Source: Pseudomonadota bacterium | Lineage (GTDB): Bacteria > Pseudomonadota > Gammaproteobacteria > Steroidobacterales > Steroidobacteraceae | Direction of reading: 5' to 3' | NCBI GenBank assembly: GCA_023428645.1 | Contig: JAEYXD010000170.1 | Span: forward strand, 1 to 14,453 | Length of the DNA: 14,453 nucleotides | Shown: in pieces, positions 7,625-14,453 of the stretch | Layout: each line of letters opens with the position of its first letter | Numbering within the stretch: the first letter of the stretch is position 1 | Position numbers and translations under genes: made by a program | Notes under the pieces: generated by a model | The model's input: only the letters and a program-made list of their open reading frames with translations | Database searches by the model: none | Told to the model about the DNA's origin: nothing

Positions 7625-8173
7625 ATGGATCTGATCGAAGGCATCCACAGCCGGACCTCGGCGCTGAAGCTGACCGAGCCGGCACCCACGCGGACAGATA
7701 TCGAAAAGATCATCGCCGCGGGAATGCGGGCGCCGGATCACGGACGCCTGCGACCGTGGCGATTCATCGTGCTCGAAGGCGACGCGCGCAAGCGTCTCGG
7801 CAGCGCGATGGCCGATCTGCTGCGCCAGAGGCTCCCGGGGGCGCTCGAGTCGCAGTTGGCCGCGGAGGCGGCCAAGCCGCTGCGCGCGCCGACGATCATC
7901 GCCGTCGCGGCGAAGATCACGAAGGGAAAGATTCCGGAGATCGAGCAAGTCACCGCCGTCGCGGCCGCGCTTCAAAACATGTTCCTGGCGGCGCATGCGC
8001 TCGGCTATGGTGCGATGTGGAAGACCGGGACCGCTGCGTACGCAGCCAGCGTCAAGGAACTGCTCGGACTCGCGGCGGAAGATCACATCGTCGGTTATTT
8101 GTATCTCGGGACGAACGCGGCGCCAGGGCCGGTCGTGACGCCGCCGCCCGCGGATTTCGTCCGCTGGCTATAG
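7625..8173 (+). CDS. YdjA-family nitroreductase
   Basis: Small FMN-dependent NAD(P)H oxidoreductase of the nitroreductase fold, expected to be a cytoplasmic homodimer. The 182-aa length equals E. coli YdjA (about 183), and several blocks match it: RTSALKLTEPAPT at residues 10-22, AAGMRAPDHGRLRPWRF at 31-47, the APTIIAVAAK strand, and VGYLYLGT at 156-163. Arg10 and Ser12, the RAPDH segment and the Gly-rich LYLGT strand are where FMN phosphate and ring contacts sit in the family. The physiological substrate of YdjA-type enzymes is not established. GAGAG at 7615-7619 precedes the ATG by 5 nt. It sits 11 nt after the MaoC-like gene and converges on the LytTR gene with a 15-nt gap. Confidence 0.88.
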   Translation: MDLIEGIHSRTSALKLTEPAPTRTDIEKIIAAGMRAPDHGRLRPWRFIVLEGDARKRLGSAMADLLRQRLPGALESQLAAEAAKPLRAPTIIAVAAKITKGKIPEIEQVTAVAAALQNMFLAAHALGYGAMWKTGTAAYAASVKELLGLAAEDHIVGYLYLGTNAAPGPVVTPPPADFVRWL

Positions 8174-8189
8174 CGCCGCCGCCCGCGCT
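8172..8189. other. Small hairpin between convergent genes
   Basis: A perfect 5-bp inverted repeat, AGCGC (8172-8176) and GCGCT (8185-8189), with an 8-base C-rich loop. It spans the 15-nt gap between the nitroreductase stop and the LytTR regulator stop. It has no T tract on either strand, so it is not a classical intrinsic terminator. It may weakly separate the two convergent transcripts, or be chance in GC-rich DNA. Confidence 0.25.
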
Positions 8190-8959
8190 CACGACGGATC
8201 GAGCGAATTCCTGATCAGCGCGGCGAGCCGCGAGCGATACGTTCGACCCACCGTGAGCTGAGTGCCGTCGGCAAGCACGGCGGCTTGTTCGCCGCGGGAC
8301 CAGGGTTCGAGCTGTCGAATGCGGTCGACATTCACGATCGCGGAGCGGTGCAGTCGCACGAACTGGTGGGGATCGAGTCGTGACTCGAGCGTATTGAGGG
8401 TCTCGCGCAGCAGATAAGTTTCGCGGCCGACATGTACGGTCACGTAATTCCCCGCTCCTTCGATCCAATCCACCACCGTCGCGCGCAGGAAAATCAGCCG
8501 GCCGCCGCGACTGACCGCCAGGCGCTGCAGAAACCGGCGCTCGGGCTGCAGCGACGCCAATAGAGTGCGCAACGCGGCCCCATCGCCGCTCGAGTCCGTC
8601 AGGCGCTTGCGGGCGCGATCGAGGCAGGTTCGAAAGCGCGCCTCGTCGAACGGCTTGAGCAGATAATCCAGCGCCTGCGCCTCGAAGGCCTGCAGCGTGT
8701 ACGTGTCGTACGCGGTCGCGAAGACGACGAGCGGCATCGCCGCGGGGCCGATCGCGTCCACGACCTCGAAACCGGTCTGCTCGCGCAGCTGCACGTCGAG
8801 GAAGACGAGATCGGGCCGGTCGGCGGTGATCGACTCGATCGCCTGCTCGACGTTCGCGCACTCACGCACGATCTCGACGTCGCGCTCGGCGCCGAGCAGC
8901 GTGACGATCCTAGATCGCGCCCACGGCTCGTCGTCGACGATAACTGTCCTGATGCCCAT
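8189..8959 (-). CDS. LytTR-type response regulator (AlgR/LytR family)
   Basis: DNA-binding response regulator. The 256-aa protein has a receiver domain at residues 3-118 with the acidic pair Asp9/Asp10, the phospho-acceptor Asp55 (LVFLDVQL), Thr82 and Lys102 (LLKPFD). After a linker, a LytTR DNA-binding domain runs from about 147 to 252 and includes the blocks VDWIEGAGNYVTVHV, LLRETLNTLESRL and FVRLHRSAIVNVDRI. This domain binds short direct repeats in target promoters. The ATG at 8959 is favoured because IRTVIVDDEP is the canonical start of the fold. It overlaps the 3' end of the kinase gene by 50 nt, so the kinase is the obvious phosphodonor. The target is unknown; the divergent efflux operon is an attractive inference. 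Confidence 0.92.
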   Translation of the reverse strand: MGIRTVIVDDEPWARSRIVTLLGAERDVEIVRECANVEQAIESITADRPDLVFLDVQLREQTGFEVVDAIGPAAMPLVVFATAYDTYTLQAFEAQALDYLLKPFDEARFRTCLDRARKRLTDSSGDGAALRTLLASLQPERRFLQRLAVSRGGRLIFLRATVVDWIEGAGNYVTVHVGRETYLLRETLNTLESRLDPHQFVRLHRSAIVNVDRIRQLEPWSRGEQAAVLADGTQLTVGRTYRSRLAALIRNSLDPS

Positions 8960-10034
8960 CGCTCGTGATCTCGGTGTCGACCAGAATGGCGCGCGGCGTG
9001 CGGAACGGAATTTCCGCCGTGACGATCACGCCCTGAGGATCGCGCGCCGCGATACTGAACGTGTGCTGCTGCGGATACAGCTGCTGCAACCGCTTGCGTG
9101 TGATCGACAAGCCCAGGCGCTCGGACACGGGGCTCTCGCGCAGGCCGCGCCCGTTGTCGAGGACGTTCAGCACGAGCCGATCGTCGCTGCGCGTCGCCCG
9201 GATGACGATCGTGGCGTCGGGCTGTTGCGCCGAGAGTCCGTGGCGCACGCAGTTCTCGACGAGCGGCTGCAAGAACATCGCCGGCACGAGCGCATCGAGC
9301 GCCTCGAGCGAGGCATCGACGGTCGTTGCCAGGCGCTCGCCGAAGCGTTCGCGCTCGATCTCCAAGTACAGCTGCACGAAATGAATCTCGTCGGCCAGGC
9401 GGACTTCGCGCGCGCCGATGTTGACGAGCGTGAGGCGCAACAGCTCGCTCAAGCGCTGGACCATGCGATCGGCGCGACTCACGTCCTGATGCATCATCGC
9501 GGAGATCGTGTGCAGCGTGTTGAAGAGGAAGTGAGGCTGCAGCTGCGCGCGCAGCAGCTCCAGCCGCAGATCGCCCACTTGCCGCTCGCGCTCCTGGTAC
9601 TTCTGGAAATAATCGAACGCCTGCGTGAAGCCGATGGCCGCCCAATACGTGATCAGATTCGGGTGGAAGCGATAGAAGAGCGTGCTGCCGACGTCGTTCC
9701 ACGCGTGGCAGGCGAGCGCATATAGCACGGAGTGGCCGATCGAAAACAACAGACAGGCGGGCGCATGCACGAGCAGCGCGCGGCGCCAATTGCGGCGGTC
9801 GAACGGAAAACGGCGAGCGAGCCAGATGATGGCTGGAATGAACAGCAGCGCGATGCCGGAGTTGACGACAGTGAGCTCCAGCGTTTCGGTCCATGAGATC
9901 GGCGTTCTGCGCAGGAGGAAACTGAGATACGCCTCGGGGGCGAATAGCAGCGAGATCGCACCCCATCCCAGCATGAAAAGGACCCATCGGCCCCAGTGCA
10001 TGGCAAGTAGCCTTGTCAACATGCCGTCGATCAT
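8910..10034 (-). CDS. LytS/YehU-type sensor histidine kinase
   Basis: Inner-membrane sensor kinase with a His_kinase (PF06580-type) core, partner of the LytTR regulator. From the ATG at 10034 it is 374 aa, with four hydrophobic segments (about 17-32, 56-73, 86-110 and 125-140) and no sizeable periplasmic domain. The phosphorylated histidine is His168 in LRAQLQPHFLFNTLH. The N box is PLVENCVRHG (Asn261) and the G1 box is LDNGRGL. The usual GxGL of the second glycine box reads ERLGLS. An upstream ATG at 10088 would add 18 mostly basic residues and overlap the lipoprotein stop; 10034 is preferred for the AGG six bases upstream and the more usual start. The last roughly 29 residues lie beyond the catalytic core, and their coding DNA runs into the regulator gene. 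Confidence 0.9.
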   Translation of the reverse strand: MIDGMLTRLLAMHWGRWVLFMLGWGAISLLFAPEAYLSFLLRRTPISWTETLELTVVNSGIALLFIPAIIWLARRFPFDRRNWRRALLVHAPACLLFSIGHSVLYALACHAWNDVGSTLFYRFHPNLITYWAAIGFTQAFDYFQKYQERERQVGDLRLELLRAQLQPHFLFNTLHTISAMMHQDVSRADRMVQRLSELLRLTLVNIGAREVRLADEIHFVQLYLEIERERFGERLATTVDASLEALDALVPAMFLQPLVENCVRHGLSAQQPDATIVIRATRSDDRLVLNVLDNGRGLRESPVSERLGLSITRKRLQQLYPQQHTFSIAARDPQGVIVTAEIPFRTPRAILVDTEITSDGHQDSYRRRRAVGAI

Positions 10035-10077
10035 AGCGGACCTGCGCGCGCGTGAGGTGCCGATCCGACGCTGCGCC

Positions 10078-10290
10078 TCAAAGGTCATGATGGCCGCGCA
10101 AGGCAGGCATCATCCTGAGATGTTCGCGCCGCACGAGCGTACAGGGCTTGAAGTAATCCGTCTTCAGGCAGACGAGATCGTGGGGATTGGCTTGCGACTT
10201 CGTGACCGGACGCAGATGGCCGTAGTGGGGCAGCACCATGCAACCGCTGAGCGATGCCGCCGCAATGAACAATGGAATGAGCTTTCGCAC
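10078..10290 (-). CDS. Small predicted lipoprotein of unknown function
   Basis: I do not recognise this family. A GTG start at 10290 gives 70 aa beginning with a short lipoprotein signal (RKLIPLFIAAASLSGC), with lipobox LSGC and acylated Cys17. The residue after the cysteine is Met, so there is no Asp inner-membrane retention signal. The mature part is about 54 residues, basic and histidine-containing, with Cys41 and Cys50 in CLKTDYFKPC. It could form one disulfide or a small metal or redox site. GAGAGG (10297-10302) lies 6 nt before the GTG, which decides the start against the longer in-frame reading. Its stop overlaps one possible kinase ATG (10088) and lies about 44 nt before the other, so it is probably co-transcribed with the two-component system. 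Confidence 0.7.
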   Translation of the reverse strand: MRKLIPLFIAAASLSGCMVLPHYGHLRPVTKSQANPHDLVCLKTDYFKPCTLVRREHLRMMPALRGHHDL

Positions 10291-10296
10291 GACACA

Positions 10297-10302
10297 CCTC
10301 TC
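10297..10302 (-). promoter_or_regulatory. Ribosome binding site deciding the lipoprotein start
   Basis: On the minus strand this reads GAGAGG, close to the consensus AGGAGG, with six bases to the GTG at 10290. It supports a GTG start directly before the signal peptide rather than an ATG further upstream, which would put about 45 non-signal residues in front of the hydrophobic stretch. Confidence 0.6.
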
Positions 10303-10579
10303 GAGCCCTTGATTCGAGTGTCCGGGTGATCCCGGCCCGTGCGTCCGAGCCGCCATGTGCTCGGGCGCGCATGCATTCGTACTTAGGGCGCCCCGGCGTC
10401 GAAAGCACGGCGGGACGAGCGTCATCTACACAGGGGCGAACTGCATCCGCGTGGCGTCCGCGAGACACACCTTCACGGCTATTCACTCTTTTTTGCAACA
10501 TGAGGGCGGTGCGTCAGACAAGATGCGGCTACTTCGCGCGTCTCGGGGGAGCGTGCGCGGGTGCGCATCGAGCCGCACT

Positions 10580-10608
10580 CTGACGTTGGCAACACGATTT
10601 CATACAAA
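10580..10608 (+). promoter_or_regulatory. Weak candidate sigma-70 promoter for mdtAB
   Basis: CTGACG (10580-10585, 4 of 6 to the -35 consensus) and TACAAA (10603-10608, 4 of 6 to the -10 consensus) are 17 bases apart, in one of the few AT-richer stretches of this GC-rich gap. Transcription would begin near 10615 and leave a leader of about 75 nt before mdtA. The match is modest and could be chance. Confidence 0.22.
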
Positions 10609-10689
10609 CGCGGTCTCGAGTCTTGCGCGTCCGTGGCATCTCGCCTGGCGTGAACCGGAAGGCCATCGCCGCGCAGTGGACGAGTATTC

Positions 10690-11838
10690 ATGAGAGCTTT
10701 TGCTGCACCGTCGATGCTGGCCATCCGCTGCGTCGGTCTTGCCGTCCTGGTCACGTTCGTGGGATGCGCGAAGGAGGCGCCGTCCGCGCGGCGCTCCAAT
10801 ACGGTGCCCGTGAAGCTGACCGAGGCGCGGCTCGAAAATCTACCGCTGCGTTTGAAAGCCCTTGGAACAGTGACGCCGCTGAACACGGTCGCCGTGCGCA
10901 GTCGTATCGACGGGGAACTGGTGCGGGTCCTGTTCGAGGAAGGCCAGACGGTCAAGCAGGGTCAGCTGCTCGCCGAAATCGATCCACGCCCGCATGAAGT
11001 GGCGCTCGCGCAGGCGCGCGGTGCCGAACAGGAGAACCAGGTCCAGCTGCAGAACGCGGAAATGGAGCTGGCGCGCTTCAAGGATCTGCTGGCGAAGAAC
11101 TATGTTTCCCAGCAACAGCTGAACAACCAGGAAGCGCTCGTGCGGCAGCTGCGCGCGCGCCTGGAGACTTCGAGTGCCGCGGTCGCGAGCGCGAAACTGC
11201 AGCTCGACTACACGCGCATCGTCGCGCCGATCGACGGCCGGCTCGGCCTGCGCAAGGTGGATCCCGGCAATCTGATTCGCAGCAGCGATCCGGAAGGCCT
11301 GGTCACGATTACGCAGGTGCAGCCGATCGGGGTCGTCTTCACCGTGCCGGAGACCGAGGTCGGCGAGGTGCTCGACGCTCATCGTTCCAAGCAGGCACCC
11401 GTCGTGGAAGCCTGGGATCGCCGGGAGCAGGAGCTGCTGGCGTCCGGTCAGCTTGCGAGCCTGGACAACCAGATCGACACCACCACCGGCACGCTGCGGC
11501 TGAGGGCGGCGTTCGCGAACCAGAACAACGAGCTGTTTCCGAATCAGTTCGTGAACGTCCGCCTGCACGTGCGGACGATCACCGACGCCGTCGTGATTCC
11601 CAGCGCGGCCGTGCAGTTCGGCTCGCGCGGCAACTACGTCTATGTCGTCAAGGAGGAGAAGGCGTCGCTCCGCGTCGTGAAGCTCGGTCCCGCCGACAAC
11701 GACCGCCTCGTCATCGAAGAAGGGCTGGAGGCAGGCGAGCAGATCGTGCTCGAAGGCTTCGAGCGGCTGCGCGAGGGCGCGACGGTTCGCATCATCGCCG
11801 ATGAGCAGCCCGCGGAAGCGCCGGCGACCGCGACATGA
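10690..11838 (+). CDS. mdtA: MdtA-type RND membrane fusion protein (lipidated)
   Basis: Periplasmic adaptor linking an RND pump to an outer-membrane channel. The protein is 382 aa. A signal sequence ends in lipobox FVGC (Cys26), so this adaptor appears lipid-anchored like AcrA; E. coli MdtA lacks such a cysteine as I recall it. The order is: barrel-sandwich half (GTVTPLNTVAVRSRIDGELV, about 57-95), an alpha-hairpin coiled coil (about 100-165), the second lipoyl half (LDYTRIVAPIDGRLGL), the beta barrel with VVEAWDR and SLDNQIDTTTGTLRL, then FPNQFVNVRL and a membrane-proximal domain. The long identical blocks with MdtA make the subfamily call stronger than generic AcrA. The ribosome binding site is poor, and an alternative ATG at 10714 would keep the lipobox. 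The stop overlaps mdtB as ATGA. Confidence 0.9.
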   Translation: MRAFAAPSMLAIRCVGLAVLVTFVGCAKEAPSARRSNTVPVKLTEARLENLPLRLKALGTVTPLNTVAVRSRIDGELVRVLFEEGQTVKQGQLLAEIDPRPHEVALAQARGAEQENQVQLQNAEMELARFKDLLAKNYVSQQQLNNQEALVRQLRARLETSSAAVASAKLQLDYTRIVAPIDGRLGLRKVDPGNLIRSSDPEGLVTITQVQPIGVVFTVPETEVGEVLDAHRSKQAPVVEAWDRREQELLASGQLASLDNQIDTTTGTLRLRAAFANQNNELFPNQFVNVRLHVRTITDAVVIPSAAVQFGSRGNYVYVVKEEKASLRVVKLGPADNDRLVIEEGLEAGEQIVLEGFERLREGATVRIIADEQPAEAPATAT

Positions 11839-14453
11839 ACCTGTCCCGGCCGTTCATTCTGCGGCCCGTGGCGACGACGCTGCTGATGGTCGCTCTGCTG
11901 CTATCGGGCATTCTCGCCTATCGGCTGCTGCCCGTCGCGGCGCTGCCGCAGGTCGACTATCCGATCATCCAGGTCCTCACGCTGTATCCGGGCGCGAGTC
12001 CGCAAGTGATGACGAACACCGTGACCGCGCCGCTCGAGCGTCGCTTCGGACAGATCCCCGGATTGCGTCAGATGTCCTCGACGAGCGCCGCCGGCGTGTC
12101 GATGCTGACGCTGCAGTTCTCGCTCGACATCGAGCTCGCGGTCGCGGAGCAGGAAGTGCAGGCGGCGATCGTCGCCGCGGACAATCTGCTGCCGAACGAT
12201 CTGCCGGCGCCGCCGATCTATCACAAGGTGAATCCGGCGGACGCGCCGATCCTCACGCTGGCAATCACCTCCAAGAGCCTGCCGCTGTCGGCCGTGCACG
12301 ATCTGGTCGATACGCGGATGGCACAAAAGCTGGCGCAGGTATCGGGCGTCGGCATGGTGTCGATCGCCGGCGGTCAGCGCGCGGCCGTGCGCGTGCAGGT
12401 CAATCCGCTCGCGCTCGCCTCCGCGGGCTTGAGCATGGATCACGTGCGCTCCGCGATCAGCGCCGCGAACGTCAATCAACCGAAAGGCAGCTTCGATGGC
12501 GCCACCCGCGCCGTGATGCTCGACGCGAATGATCAGCTCAAGTCCGCGGAGGAATATCGCAACCTGATCCTCGCGTATCGCGATGGCGCGCCACTGCGCC
12601 TCGGCGACGTCGCGACCGTCGAGGAGGGCGCCGAGAATCGCCGGCTCGCTGCGTGGTCGGGCGAGGTGCCGGCCGTGCTGCTGAACATCCAGCGCCAGCC
12701 GGGCGCGAACGTGATCGAAGTGGTCGATCGTGTGCAGGCGCTCCTGCCGCAGCTGACCGCGAGCTTGCCGGCCGGCCTGGACGTGGCGATCCTGAGCGAT
12801 CGTACGCAAACGATTCGCGCGTCGATCGATAGCGTGCAACACGAGTTGCTGCTCGCCGTCGCGCTCGTGGTCATGGTGACGTTCCTGTTCCTGCGCAACA
12901 TCCCCGCGACCCTCATTCCGAGCATCGCGGTGCCGCTGTCGCTCGTCGGTACGTTCGGCGTCATGTATCTGGCCGGATTCTCCATCAACAATCTGACGCT
13001 GATGGGCCTGACGATCGCGACCGGGTTCGTCGTCGACGATGCCATCGTCATGCTGGAGAACGTCGCGCGGCACGTCGAGCAGGGGGAAACGCCCTTGCAG
13101 GCGGCCCTGAAAGGCGCTGGTCAGATCGGCTTCACACTCGTCTCGCTGACACTGTCGCTGATCGCCGTGCTGATACCGCTCTTGTTCATGGGCGACGTGG
13201 CAGGCCGGCTGTTCCACGAGTTCGCGATCACGCTTGCGGTCGCGATCGGGCTGTCACTCGTCGTGTCGCTGACGTTGACGCCGATGATGTGCGCGTACTT
13301 CCTGAAGCAAGGCCATGCGACGCGTCATCAAGGTCCGCTGGACGGCGTCATCGCCCGCTACGGCGTGTGGCTCGACTGGGTGCTGCGCCACCAGCGCGCG
13401 ACGCTGCTCGTGACGCTCGGCACGCTGGCGCTTACGGCGTTGCTGTACCTCGCCGTGCCGAAGGGGTTCTTTCCCGTGCAGGACAGCGGCGCCATCCAGG
13501 GCATCAGCGAAGCGCCGCAATCCGTCTCGTTCGCCACGATGGCGGAGCGGCAGCAGAATCTCGCGCGCGAGATCCTGAACGATCCGGCCGTCGCGAGCCT
13601 GGCGTCGTTCATCGGCATCGATGGCAACAACACGACGCTCAACAGCGGTCGCTTCGCGATTCAATTGAAGCCGCATGGGGAGCGCGACGCTTCGGCCATC
13701 GAGATCGTGCGCCGCTTGCAGGAGCGTGTCGCGCACGTACCCGGCATCAAGTTGTTCCTGCAGCCCGTGCAGGATCTGACGATCGAAGACCGGATCAGCC
13801 GCACGCAATACCAGTTCACGATGACGAGCGCGGACCCGGAGCTGCTGAGCGAGTGGACGCCGCGGCTCGTGGAACGCCTGCAGGAAGACGATGCAGCGCT
13901 CGCGGACGTCGCGAGTGACCTGCAGGACAACGGGCTGCAGGCGTACATCGACATCGACCGCGACGCCGCCAGCCGCTTGGGCGTGAGCATCGCGGCGATC
14001 GACGAAGCGCTATACAGCGCCTTCGGGCAGCGGCAGATCTCGACGATTTTCACGCAGGCGAATCAATATCGCGTCGTCCTCGAGGTGCATCCGAGCTTTC
14101 AGCAGGGGCCGGAAGCCCTGGAGCGCATTCGCGTGCCGGGTGCCGGCGGGTCGCAGGTGCCGATCGCAACGGTCGCCACGATCCGCGAGCGGCCGACCGC
14201 GCTCGCGATCAATCACGTCAGCCAATTTCCAGCGGCGACGGTCTCCTTCAATCTCGCGCCGGGGGCGTCGCTCGGTGAAGCCGTGGGCACGATCGAGCGG
14301 GTGCAGCGCGAGCTGCAGATGCCGCCCGCCGTCGAAGTGGAATTCCAGGGTGCCGCGGATGCGTTTCGCAACTCGCTGTCGAGCACGCTGTGGCTGATTC
14401 TCGCGGCCGTCGTCACGATGTACATCATGCTCGGCGTGCTCTACGAGAGCTAC
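11835..14453 (+). CDS. mdtB: MdtB-type RND multidrug efflux subunit (3' partial)
   Basis: Proton-driven inner-membrane RND pump subunit; MdtB-type proteins act as heterotrimers with MdtC. The 873 visible codons are about 84% of the usual 1040, and the frame is open to the right edge. It starts MNLSRPFILRPVATTLLMVA and has VDYPIIQVLTLYPGASP near 40-56 and QPGANVIEV near 288. The TM4 proton-relay pair is Asp401-Asp402 in GFVVDDAIVMLENV. GDVAGRLFHEFAITLAVAIG and TLTPMMCAYF mark TM5-TM6, KGFFPVQDSGAIQG the second half, and TLWLILAAVVTMYIMLGVLYESY the last visible span. Identity with E. coli MdtB is high throughout, including INHVSQFPAATVSFN. The TM10 lysine lies outside the window. It starts inside the mdtA stop (ATGA), and mdtC is expected next. 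Confidence 0.93.
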   Translation, partial: MNLSRPFILRPVATTLLMVALLLSGILAYRLLPVAALPQVDYPIIQVLTLYPGASPQVMTNTVTAPLERRFGQIPGLRQMSSTSAAGVSMLTLQFSLDIELAVAEQEVQAAIVAADNLLPNDLPAPPIYHKVNPADAPILTLAITSKSLPLSAVHDLVDTRMAQKLAQVSGVGMVSIAGGQRAAVRVQVNPLALASAGLSMDHVRSAISAANVNQPKGSFDGATRAVMLDANDQLKSAEEYRNLILAYRDGAPLRLGDVATVEEGAENRRLAAWSGEVPAVLLNIQRQPGANVIEVVDRVQALLPQLTASLPAGLDVAILSDRTQTIRASIDSVQHELLLAVALVVMVTFLFLRNIPATLIPSIAVPLSLVGTFGVMYLAGFSINNLTLMGLTIATGFVVDDAIVMLENVARHVEQGETPLQAALKGAGQIGFTLVSLTLSLIAVLIPLLFMGDVAGRLFHEFAITLAVAIGLSLVVSLTLTPMMCAYFLKQGHATRHQGPLDGVIARYGVWLDWVLRHQRATLLVTLGTLALTALLYLAVPKGFFPVQDSGAIQGISEAPQSVSFATMAERQQNLAREILNDPAVASLASFIGIDGNNTTLNSGRFAIQLKPHGERDASAIEIVRRLQERVAHVPGIKLFLQPVQDLTIEDRISRTQYQFTMTSADPELLSEWTPRLVERLQEDDAALADVASDLQDNGLQAYIDIDRDAASRLGVSIAAIDEALYSAFGQRQISTIFTQANQYRVVLEVHPSFQQGPEALERIRVPGAGGSQVPIATVATIRERPTALAINHVSQFPAATVSFNLAPGASLGEAVGTIERVQRELQMPPAVEVEFQGAADAFRNSLSSTLWLILAAVVTMYIMLGVLYESY

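Larger units (their letters stand above)
10291..10689. other. Divergent intergenic region between lipoprotein and mdtA
   Basis: About 400 bases with no convincing gene; it should hold the promoters of both the lipoprotein/two-component operon (leftward) and mdtAB (rightward). Visible structure: a perfect 5-bp hairpin CCGGG-TGAT-CCCGG at 10322-10335, inside the likely leftward leader; a T6 run at 10489-10494; and two similar 12-base sequences, TTTGCAACATGA at 10492-10503 and TTGGCAACACGA at 10586-10597 (10 of 12 identical). Short open frames here show no recognisable protein features. I could not identify a leftward promoter. Confidence 0.6.

Noticed and set aside
10035..10088. Longer kinase start at the ATG at 10088
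   Set aside because: It cannot be excluded, but it adds a basic segment overlapping the lipoprotein stop and has no good ribosome binding site; 10034 has AGG at suitable spacing.
10291..10425. N-terminal extension of the small lipoprotein to an ATG at 10425
   Set aside because: It would put about 45 polar residues ahead of the signal peptide; the GTG at 10290 with GAGAGG upstream fits a lipoprotein start.
10441..10500. T6 run at 10489-10494 considered as an intrinsic terminator
   Set aside because: There is no stable GC hairpin directly before it, and no + strand gene ends nearby.
10355..10693. 112-codon + strand frame in the divergent intergenic region
   Set aside because: No ribosome binding site, no recognisable motif, and Arg/Ser-rich composition like other shadow frames; it overlaps the mdtA start.
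1..14453. Search for mobile elements, phage genes, CRISPR repeats, tRNA and toxin-antitoxin genes
   Set aside because: No transposase or integrase motif, no regularly spaced repeats, no tRNA-like cloverleaf, and no small paired toxin-antitoxin frames were seen; nearly all DNA is explained by conserved chromosomal genes.

Overview
The window is chromosomal DNA from a GC-rich Gram-negative bacterium, most likely a gammaproteobacterium. The grounds are a full System I cytochrome c maturation operon in ccmABCDEFGHI order, an MdtAB-type RND efflux pair very close to the E. coli proteins, and a YdjA-like nitroreductase. A Steroidobacter- or xanthomonad-like lineage is possible, but that is a guess. 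Nearly all of the window is coding, and I see no tRNA, rRNA, IS element, integrase, CRISPR array or phage gene.

Region 1 (1-6679, + strand) holds ccmA (5' end cut off by the window edge), ccmB, ccmC, ccmD, ccmE, ccmF, ccmG, ccmH and ccmI. Starts and stops overlap by 1 or 4 nt, or lie 2-8 nt apart, so this reads as one translationally coupled operon. CcmAB with CcmCD load haem onto the CcmE chaperone (His123). CcmG and CcmH handle the thiols of apocytochrome c. CcmF with CcmH and CcmI attaches the haem. All diagnostic residues are present: Walker A and B, the tryptophan-rich WWD motifs, four CcmF histidines, the CcmE HxxxY, CPGC in CcmG and RCxxC in CcmH.

Region 2 (6729-8173, + strand) holds a two-hot-dog MaoC-like hydratase/dehydratase and a YdjA-family nitroreductase. 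They follow ccmI at 49 and 11 nt and are probably read through from the same transcript. They have no known role in cytochrome c biogenesis.

Region 3 (8189-10290, - strand) reads, in order of transcription, a small predicted lipoprotein that I do not recognise (70 aa), a LytS/YehU-type membrane histidine kinase and a LytTR response regulator. The genes overlap by one codon or lie about 40 nt apart (depending on the kinase start), then overlap by 50 nt. This operon converges on region 2, with only 15 nt between the two stop codons.

Region 4 (10291-10689) is a roughly 400-bp divergent intergenic region, followed by mdtA (a lipidated membrane fusion protein) and mdtB (RND pump subunit, cut off at the right edge) on the + strand. 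mdtC is expected just outside the window. The unusual context is a LytTR two-component system with an uncharacterised lipoprotein, divergent from an MdtAB pump; in E. coli the pump neighbours BaeSR instead. I found no clearly novel system. The lipoprotein-kinase-regulator trio is the best candidate for further attention.
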